In this document: in pieces, positions 57,909 to 64,000 of the stretch | How positions within the stretch are numbered: position 1 is the first letter of the stretch | Layout: each line of letters opens with the position of its first letter | Assembly: GCA_019745075.1 (NCBI GenBank) | Contig: JAIETR010000007.1 | Span: forward strand, 16,514 to 80,513 | Length of the DNA: 64,000 bases | Reading direction: 5' to 3' | Origin: Qipengyuania sp. | GTDB taxonomy: Bacteria; Pseudomonadota; Alphaproteobacteria; Sphingomonadales; Sphingomonadaceae | The notes under the pieces: generated by a model | The model's database searches: none | Told to the model about the DNA's origin: nothing | Seen by the model: only the letters and a program-made list of their open reading frames with translations | Translations under genes and position numbers: made by a program

Positions 57909-59168
57909 CTAGAGGAGCTCGTCCAATCCCAGGACACCGAGCAGGGCCGCGCGCGCTTCGCGGACCGCGCGCGCCAGCGCGGGATCGCCGATCCGATCGG
58001 GCGCGATGGTCTCCGGCCACATCCCGGCGATAACCGCCTCGATCCGCCGCGCCTTGGCCTCGTCGAGCAGGAAGCGAGCATCGACCGTCGTCGGATCGGC
58101 GACCACCCGCAGCCGCAGGCAAGCGGGCCCTCCGCCATTGGCCATCGACTGGCGCACATCGACCGGGACGACGCGGCGGATCGGGCCGTTGGAGGCGAGC
58201 ATTCGCTGGCACCATCGCCACACGCTCGCGCTCTCGCGGCATTCCTCGGGCACCACCAGCGCCATGCTTCCGTCTGGCAGGGTGAGGAGCTGGGCGTTGA
58301 ACAGATAGGTGCGGATCGCTTCCTCGAGGCTCACCGCTTCCTCGGGCACCTCCACAACCTCCAGCGCGGGAAAGACCGCACGGATCGCCTCGTAGGCGCG
58401 CCGTTGGTCCGCGAAGGCGCGGGCGTGGGTGAACAGAACCCGGCCATTGGCGACCGCGACGACGTCGTTGTGAAATGCGCCCGCGGCGATCGCCTCGGGG
58501 TTCTGCTCGACGAAGAGGCAGCGCGCCGGGTCGAGCCCGTGCAGGCGCGCGACCGCACGGCTCGCCTGCTCGTGCTGGCGCGCGGGGAAGCGCCCGCCGG
58601 ATTCATGGGCGGGGCGGCCATAGACGAATATTTCGACACCCGGGCCATCGTGCGCCTCGCAGAAGCGCATGTGGTTGGCCGCGCCCTCGTCGCCGAAGCT
58701 GGCTGGAATGGCATCGTGCACGGCGAAATGCCGCTCGTCGCCGAAGGCGACCCGCAATTGGCGCCGGGTATCGCGCCACTCCTGGCCGCGGTGGAGCATG
58801 GTGACGAGGTTCGCCGGGGTCAGGTGGCAGCGGCCATCGGCGGTATCGGGCGCGGGGCTCACCGTGGCGGCGTTGGCGGTCCACATGCTCGAGGCGGACC
58901 AGGCGGCGGCGAGCAGCGCGCGATCGGCGCCCGGACCCACGGCGAGATCGCGCAACAGCCCGTCGTTCGGCCGGGGCAATGGGAGCAGAAACCCCTGCGC
59001 CAGACCCAGCGCCATATTGGCGCGCATCTTGGCCATGCCCTGGAGTGCCGCCGCGCGCGGGAAGCTGTCGTTGCCCTTGTGGTTGGCGCTGGCGATATTG
59101 CCGAGGCTGAGCCCGGCGTAGTTGTGGCTCGGCCCGACGATGCCGTCGAAATTGATTTCCTGGAGCAC
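57909..59168 (-). CDS. astB: N-succinylarginine dihydrolase
   Basis: Product of 419 residues starting with GTG 59168 (GGAAGG 7 bases upstream). FDGIVGPSHNYAGLSLGN at the N-terminus, GAANHMRFCEAH and FHNDVVAVAN around catalytic histidines, and the nucleophile cysteine in NGGGPACLRLRVV near residue 360. Second enzyme of the arginine succinyltransferase pathway, releasing ammonia and CO2. It follows astA with a palindromic repeat between them. Confidence 0.95.
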   Translation of the reverse strand: MLQEINFDGIVGPSHNYAGLSLGNIASANHKGNDSFPRAAALQGMAKMRANMALGLAQGFLLPLPRPNDGLLRDLAVGPGADRALLAAAWSASSMWTANAATVSPAPDTADGRCHLTPANLVTMLHRGQEWRDTRRQLRVAFGDERHFAVHDAIPASFGDEGAANHMRFCEAHDGPGVEIFVYGRPAHESGGRFPARQHEQASRAVARLHGLDPARCLFVEQNPEAIAAGAFHNDVVAVANGRVLFTHARAFADQRRAYEAIRAVFPALEVVEVPEEAVSLEEAIRTYLFNAQLLTLPDGSMALVVPEECRESASVWRWCQRMLASNGPIRRVVPVDVRQSMANGGGPACLRLRVVADPTTVDARFLLDEAKARRIEAVIAGMWPETIAPDRIGDPALARAVREARAALLGVLGLDELL

Positions 59169-59186
59169 GTCTCGACCTTCCAAAAT

Positions 59187-59297
59187 CCGTTCGCCCCGAG
59201 CTTGTCGAAGGGCTTGGCCGAGCGCAGCCGAGGCCGTTGCGCGCGCGGGTTCTCGGCTACGCTCGAACCAGTCCCTCGACAAGCTCGGGACGAACGG
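59187..59297. repeat. REP-like palindromic repeat between astA and astB
   Basis: The outer arms share CCGTTCG-CCCGAGCTTGTCGA (left from 59187, right ending 59297) with few mismatches, and inner GGCCGAGC / GCTCGA segments continue the stem. Same family as 800-874 and 63312-63385, but longer. Confidence 0.8.
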
Positions 59298-59318
59298 GTG
59301 CGGTGGGCATAGATGGCC

Positions 59319-60332
59319 TCACCTTCCCACGCTCCACACCTCGTCCCCTTCGCTCACCTCGAGCAGCCCTGCGGTGCGCGCGTCGATCGCCAGTTCGCCC
59401 TCGCCCCGCGCCTCGCGCATGCCGTAAGCCGCCCTGAAGCCGCCGAGCCTGCCGGTCGCCATCAGGCAGCGCTCGCCGATGCCGAGATCGCAGTCGATCA
59501 CTCTCGCCGGCGCGGCCTCGCGAACGCTCCTTACCTGATCCGTGCGCGCGGTCATGGTCGGGCCGCCGTCGAAGATGTCGACATAGCCCTCGTGCGCGAA
59601 GCCTTCGTCCTCGAGCATGCGCATCGCGGCGCGGCCGGTCGGGTGCGGCACGCCGATCACGCGCCTGGCCTCCTCGCCCAGCATCGCGACATAAACCGGA
59701 TGCTTGGGCATCAGATCGGCGATGAACTGGTTGCCGTTGATGGCGTTGAAATAGTCGGCCTCCTGAAAGGTCATCCCGAAGAAGCGCCCCGCCACACCGT
59801 CCCAGAACGGCGAGCCGCCGCGGTCGTCGATCACCCCGCGCAGCTCGGCGAGGATGCGCGGGGCGAAGCGCGGGCGGTGCATGGCGACGAACAGATAGCG
59901 GCTGCGCGCCAGCAGCATGCCGAGCCCGCCGGCGCGCTCGCTGGGGTGGAGGAACAACCCGCCCACCTCGCTCGAGCCTTCGAGGTCGGTGGTCAGATGG
60001 AGCAGCTCCGCACGCACCGTCCGGTCGAGCTCGCTCGAATATTGGGTCAGCGTGTTGAGGCGGTAGGAGTAGAACGGCCAGCGCTGCCCCACCTGGCTCA
60101 TCAGCTGGCATGTTCCGCGGACCTGCTTCGTCTCGGTGTTCTCGAGCACCAGCACGAAATAATCGTCGCCGAGGCCGCCATCGCGCGAAAAGGCGGCGTC
60201 GGCGCGCGCGAGCTTGGCCTCGAGCGCATTGCGATCGGCGGGCAGATTGGTGAACCCGCCCCCGGTGAGCTTGGCCATCTCGTAGAGCGGCTCGATGTCG
60301 GAGGCATGCGCGGCGCGGAGTCTGAACGTCAT
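59319..60332 (-). CDS. astA: Arginine N-succinyltransferase
   Basis: Product of 337 residues. [58 protein letters not shown] and [18 protein letters not shown] are characteristic of AstA, which transfers succinyl from succinyl-CoA to arginine, the first step of the AST pathway. The M20 hydrolase gene is 11 bp upstream in the same direction, so they are cotranscribed. Confidence 0.95.
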   Translation of the reverse strand: MTFRLRAAHASDIEPLYEMAKLTGGGFTNLPADRNALEAKLARADAAFSRDGGLGDDYFVLVLENTETKQVRGTCQLMSQVGQRWPFYSYRLNTLTQYSSELDRTVRAELLHLTTDLEGSSEVGGLFLHPSERAGGLGMLLARSRYLFVAMHRPRFAPRILAELRGVIDDRGGSPFWDGVAGRFFGMTFQEADYFNAINGNQFIADLMPKHPVYVAMLGEEARRVIGVPHPTGRAAMRMLEDEGFAHEGYVDIFDGGPTMTARTDQVRSVREAAPARVIDCDLGIGERCLMATGRLGGFRAAYGMREARGEGELAIDARTAGLLEVSEGDEVWSVGR

Positions 60333-60342
60333 GGGCGAAAGG

Positions 60343-61542
60343 TCACAGATGATCTCCGGAGGCCAGGCGGGTGAGGACCAGCGCGGACAAGGCGGCCCGC
60401 TCGGCGAGACTGGGCACGATCATATATTCGTCCGGCGAATGGATGGCGCCGCCGCGCACCCCCAGGGTATCGACGACCGGCACACCGCAGGCGGCGATGT
60501 TGTTGCCGTCGCACACCCCGCCGCTCGGCTGCCAGCCGATGCTCTGGCCGAGCTCGGCGCCGCAGTCGCGGACGAGGTCGAACAGCTTCTGCGCGGTTGC
60601 GTCGACCGGCTTGGGCGGGCGGGTGATGCCGCCGTGGCGGTGGATTTCGACCTCGCGCTCTTCGGCGATGGCGGCGACCAGGTCGGTGAGCTGACCCTCG
60701 AAGCGCTCCATCGCCCCGGTCGTGCGCGGGCGGACGTTGAACCGCACCACCGCCAGGTCGGGCACGACATTGTTGGCGCTCCCGCCCTCGATCTTGGCGG
60801 GATTGACGGTGATGTCCTCGGCCTCGAGGCGGGTCAGCCGCAGCACCAGCTCGGCCGCCGCGACGATGGCGTTGCGGCCATCGCGCGGGTTGCGCCCCGC
60901 GTGGGCGGAGCGCCCCCGAATGGTCACGCTGTAGTTGCCGGTCCCTCCCCGGGCGTGTGCGAGCGTGCCATCCGGAAGCGCCGACGGCTCATAGGTCAGC
61001 GCGGCGTATTTCCCTTTCGCCAGCTCGGCGATCAGGGCGGCGGATGCGAGCGAGCCGGTCTCCTCGTCCGAATTGATCAGCACGTCGTAGCCGATCCGCG
61101 CCGCGCCGGGCGTCGCCTCGAAAGCCTTGAGCGCGTGGAGGATGACGTTGAGCCCACCCTTCATGTCCGCCGTGCCGGGCCCGTTCACGGTGTCCGTATC
61201 CACGCGGGTCACGGCCTGGAAAGGATGGTCGGCGGCAAAGACGGTGTCCATGTGCCCGGTCAGCAGCAGACGGCGTTGGACTTCGGGCCGGACGCGCAGG
61301 ACGAGGTGGCGGCCATGCGCCCGCGCGACTTCGTGGCCCGCGGCATCGATCGCGGTCACCGGAGCGGGCGCGATCAGATCGATTTCTCCGGGCAGCGCGG
61401 CGAAGGCATCGGCGAGCTGGCCCGCGACGTCCGCCAGCCCGGCGAGATTGCCGGTGCCGCTGTTGATCGCGGCCCAGGCGCAGGTCTCGCGCAGCATCGT
61501 TGCGGCGTCGATGCACCCGGTGATTGCGTTGCCCTCTCGCAT
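60343..61542 (-). CDS. M20-family metallopeptidase/hydrolase
   Basis: Product of 399 residues. Zinc ligands: [10 protein letters not shown] (His, Asp), [10 protein letters not shown] (Asp), NSDEETGS (catalytic Glu pair) and CGAGA-like C-terminal H (GAIHSPDEY). Similar to glutamate carboxypeptidase/CPG2-type hydrolases. Beside astA and astB it could act on an acylated amino acid such as a succinylated intermediate; this is an inference from position. Confidence 0.85.
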   Translation of the reverse strand: MREGNAITGCIDAATMLRETCAWAAINSGTGNLAGLADVAGQLADAFAALPGEIDLIAPAPVTAIDAAGHEVARAHGRHLVLRVRPEVQRRLLLTGHMDTVFAADHPFQAVTRVDTDTVNGPGTADMKGGLNVILHALKAFEATPGAARIGYDVLINSDEETGSLASAALIAELAKGKYAALTYEPSALPDGTLAHARGGTGNYSVTIRGRSAHAGRNPRDGRNAIVAAAELVLRLTRLEAEDITVNPAKIEGGSANNVVPDLAVVRFNVRPRTTGAMERFEGQLTDLVAAIAEEREVEIHRHGGITRPPKPVDATAQKLFDLVRDCGAELGQSIGWQPSGGVCDGNNIAACGVPVVDTLGVRGGAIHSPDEYMIVPSLAERAALSALVLTRLASGDHL

Positions 61543-61677
61543 CGCGCGCGCCTAGCCCAAGCTCGCCCGCCTTGCCAAGCCGCCGCCCCCTCGTCATACC
61601 CGGGCCCATCTCCTCCCCGGGATTCGCATCGCAGTCGAAGCCGCCCCCCGCGCGGCCCCACGGGTTATGGAGTCTTC

Positions 61678-63858
61678 ATGAGCGAGTATGTCGAACGGGC
61701 CGGGATCGCGGTCGATCCGGCGCTGGCGGAATTCGTCGAGCGCGAAGTGCTGGCGCCGCTGGGCCTCGACGAGGACGATTTCTGGCGCGGCTTCGACGCG
61801 CTGCTGGCCGAGTTCGCCCCGCGCAACCGCGCGCTGCTGGCAAGGCGCGACGAGCTGCAGCGGCAAATCGACGCCTGGCACCTCGCCCGCCGCGGCCAGC
61901 CGCACGGCCCGGACGCCTATCGCGCCTTCCTCGAGGAGATCGGCTATCTGGTCCCCGAGCCGGGCGAATTCACCGTCGGCACGCAAAACGTCGATCCCGA
62001 GATCGCGACCATGGCCGGGCCGCAGCTGGTGGTGCCGGCGCTCAACGCGCGCTTCCTGCTCAATGCCGCCAACGCGCGCTGGGGCAGCCTCTACGACGCG
62101 CTCTACGGCACCGACGCGCTCGACGCTCCGCCCGCCCGGCCCGGCGGCTACGACGATGCGCGCGGCGCGGCGGTGATCGCGGCCGCCAAGGCGTTTCTCG
62201 ACGAGGCCGTGCCGCTCGCCGAGGGCAGCTGGGCCGAGCTTTCCGGCAAGCCGGTGCTGGCCGACCCGGCCCAGCTTGTCGGCCGAACCGAGGCCGGATT
62301 GCTCTATCGTCATCACGGTCTTCACCTCGAGGTGCGCCGCAATCCGCGCAGCCACATCGCGCAAAGCGATCCGGCGGGCATCAGCGACGTCATCCTCGAA
62401 GCGGCGCTGACCACCATCGTCGATCTGGAAGATTCGGTCGCGGCGGTCGACGCCGCCGACAAGCTCGCCGCCTACCGCAACTGGCTGGGCGTGATCCGCG
62501 GCGATCTCACCGACAGCTTCGAGAAGGGCGGGCGGGCGATGACCCGCGCGCTCGCCGAGGACATCGCCTACGCCGACACCCGCGGCAACCGCCAGAGCCT
62601 GCCGGGCCGCAGCCTGCTGTTCGTGCGCAACGTCGGCCATCTGATGACCAGTCCCGCGATGCTGTTCGATGGGCGGGAAATCCCCGAAGGCATCATGGAC
62701 GCGGCGATCACCGCCGCTATCGGCGCGCACGATCTCGCCGGTCTCGGCCGCTATCGCAACAGCAAGACGGGCAGCATCTACATCGTCAAGCCCAAGCAGC
62801 ACGGGCCCGAGGAATGCGCCTTCACCAACGATCTGTTCGATGCGGTGGAGGATCTGCTCCGACTCGAGCGCCATAGCATCAAGGTGGGGGTGATGGACGA
62901 GGAGCGGCGCACCAGCGCCAATCTTTCCGCCTGCATTCATGCGGTGAAAGACCGCATCGTCTTCATCAACACCGGCTTTCTCGACCGCACCGGGGACGAG
63001 ATCCACACCTCGATGCGGGCCGGGCCGATGCTGCGCAAGGGCGCGATGAAGGCCGCGCCCTGGCTCACCGCCTACGAGGCGCGCAATGTCGCGATCGGCC
63101 TCAAGCACGGCCTATCCGGCAAGGCGCAGATCGGCAAGGGGATGTGGGCCGCTCCCGACCGCATGGCCGAGATGATGGCGCAGAAAATCGCGCATCTCGA
63201 AGCCGGCGCCAACACCGCCTGGGTGCCGAGCCCGACCGCCGCGACGCTGCACGCGGTGCACTACCACCGCCTCGACGTGTTCGCGCGGCAGCAGGAACTC
63301 CAGTCGCAAGACCCGCTCATGCTGAGCTTGTCGAAGCATGACGAGCGCGGTGCCAGCGTCCTTCGACAGGCTCAGGACGAGCGGGGGCGGGGTTTGGGGA
63401 ATGGGGGTATGGACGCGCTCCTCACCATCCCACTCGCCGCCGGCGCGAACTGGTCAGCGGACGAAATCCGCGACGAGCTCGACAACAACTGCCAGGGACT
63501 GCTGGGCTATGTGGTGCGCTGGATCGACGCCGGGGTGGGCTGCTCGAAGGTGCCCGACATCCACGACGTCGGGCTGATGGAAGACCGCGCGACGCTGCGT
63601 ATCTCGAGCCAGCACATCGCGAACTGGCTCCTCCACGGGGTGGTGAGCGAGGATCGGGCGATCGCCAGCCTGCGCCGCATGGCCGCCAAGGTGGATGCGC
63701 AGAATTCCGGCGATCCCGCCTATGTCCCGCTTGTTGGCAATGAAGCTGGGCCGGCTTTTCAAGCCGCCAAGGACTTGATCTTCAAAGGAGTCGGGCAGCC
63801 GAGCGGCTACACCGAGCCGCTGCTGCACGAGTGGCGGCGGCGGGTCAAATCGGGCTGA
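61678..63858 (+). CDS. glcB: Malate synthase G with a repeat-derived insertion
   Basis: Product of 726 residues, close to family length. [55 protein letters not shown] (catalytic Arg), and [35 protein letters not shown] near the C-terminus (catalytic Asp region). It condenses glyoxylate with acetyl-CoA. Between ARQQELQS and [16 protein letters not shown] about 30 residues ([20 protein letters not shown]) come from a palindromic repeat. The stop overlaps the convergent rsmA by 14 bp. Confidence 0.96.
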   Translation: MSEYVERAGIAVDPALAEFVEREVLAPLGLDEDDFWRGFDALLAEFAPRNRALLARRDELQRQIDAWHLARRGQPHGPDAYRAFLEEIGYLVPEPGEFTVGTQNVDPEIATMAGPQLVVPALNARFLLNAANARWGSLYDALYGTDALDAPPARPGGYDDARGAAVIAAAKAFLDEAVPLAEGSWAELSGKPVLADPAQLVGRTEAGLLYRHHGLHLEVRRNPRSHIAQSDPAGISDVILEAALTTIVDLEDSVAAVDAADKLAAYRNWLGVIRGDLTDSFEKGGRAMTRALAEDIAYADTRGNRQSLPGRSLLFVRNVGHLMTSPAMLFDGREIPEGIMDAAITAAIGAHDLAGLGRYRNSKTGSIYIVKPKQHGPEECAFTNDLFDAVEDLLRLERHSIKVGVMDEERRTSANLSACIHAVKDRIVFINTGFLDRTGDEIHTSMRAGPMLRKGAMKAAPWLTAYEARNVAIGLKHGLSGKAQIGKGMWAAPDRMAEMMAQKIAHLEAGANTAWVPSPTAATLHAVHYHRLDVFARQQELQSQDPLMLSLSKHDERGASVLRQAQDERGRGLGNGGMDALLTIPLAAGANWSADEIRDELDNNCQGLLGYVVRWIDAGVGCSKVPDIHDVGLMEDRATLRISSQHIANWLLHGVVSEDRAIASLRRMAAKVDAQNSGDPAYVPLVGNEAGPAFQAAKDLIFKGVGQPSGYTEPLLHEWRRRVKSG
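63312..63385. repeat. REP-like palindromic repeat inside glcB
   Basis: Arms 63312-63341 and 63356-63385 share CCCGCTC-T-CTGAGC-TGTCGAAG with a few mismatches. The reading frame of glcB continues through it. The peptide [10 protein letters not shown] / [10 protein letters not shown] arises from reading both arms in one frame. Confidence 0.9.
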
Positions 63859-64000
63859 GCTCGCGCGCCAGCGCGCGAAACTCCGCGACCGTGAGCGTTT
63901 CGGCGCGCCGCTGCGCATCGATTCCCAATGTGTCGAGTGCCTTCAGCGCGCCCGGCAGGCCCTTGAGGCTCTGGCGCAGCATCTTGCGGCGCTGGCCGAA
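63845..64000 (-). CDS. rsmA: 16S rRNA dimethyladenosine transferase RsmA, C-terminal end only
   Basis: The last 51 codons and stop are present; the gene continues past the right edge. [19 protein letters not shown] is the conserved C-terminal helix of RsmA/KsgA, followed by [18 protein letters not shown]. Methylates two adenines of the 16S 3' hairpin. Overlaps glcB 3' end by 14 bp. Confidence 0.88.
   Translation of the reverse strand, partial: FGQRRKMLRQSLKGLPGALKALDTLGIDAQRRAETLTVAEFRALARELSPI

Noticed and set aside
60295..61677. Long in-frame extension upstream of glcB on the plus strand, and similar long plus-strand frames over 47395-49482
   Set aside because: They lie opposite clearly conserved minus-strand genes (M20 hydrolase, ABC permease). 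High-GC sequence keeps the antisense third-position frame open; the translations are Arg/Gly/Ala-rich and match no family.

Overview
The window looks like a high-GC alphaproteobacterial chromosome, most likely of the order Sphingomonadales. Evidence: two secreted proteins with PEPxxWA-type PEP-CTERM tails, three TonB-dependent receptors, a circularly permuted two-piece tmRNA whose tag reads ANDNEALALAA, an F1 ATPase operon separate from F0, a CobT-type cobaltochelatase, HdaA, and families such as DUF2794 and DUF4197. Coding density is very high, with many 1-17 bp overlaps. No rRNA, tRNA or CRISPR array was seen, and no gene-free stretch exceeds 300 bases.

Layout. 1-5.5 kb: cobT (cut by the left edge), transaldolase, a PEP-CTERM protein, a DUF4197 lipoprotein and priA. 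5.6-8.0 kb: a lower-GC BsuBI/PstI-type restriction-modification pair fitted exactly between priA and an ada/PEP-mutase-like operon. 9.9-17 kb: a membrane serine protease and the F1 ATP synthase operon atpH-A-G-(lipoprotein)-D-C, then a PilZ protein. 17.5-21.6 kb: L,D-transpeptidase, Pro/Gly-rich PEP-CTERM protein, VanZ-like protein, glmU and gph. 21.7-28.9 kb: SDR, VapBC, DUF2794-cysE, hdaA, purM and a PurN-YjbR fusion. 29-37.7 kb: TonB receptor with divergent AraC regulator, ndk, and a siderophore-uptake operon (receptor, membrane protein, PepSY reductase). 37.7-42 kb: an MmeI-like restriction/methylation protein, Phd-VapC and a Tyr/Asn/Gly-repeat exported protein. 42-52 kb: typA, a third TonB receptor, YbbA/YbbP-like ABC exporter with tesA, and recF. 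52-57 kb: two tandem micropeptide genes with pspC behind a sigma54-type promoter, SDR-Nudix, LemA-TPM-TPM operon, ssrA and a GxxExxY gene inside a 23-bp inverted-repeat element. 57.5-64 kb: astB-astA-M20 hydrolase, malate synthase G, and the 3' end of rsmA.

The most unusual signals are small inverted-repeat elements. One, 144 bp long with perfect 46-bp arms, sits in frame inside the MmeI-like gene. Another, of the CTGAGC-TGTCGAAG type, sits in frame inside malate synthase G, with relatives at three intergenic places. The micropeptide pair ahead of pspC with a GG-N10-GC promoter, and the ssrA-adjacent GxxExxY element, are the best candidates for something little described. Gene functions are assigned from recognisable family motifs; no database search was run.
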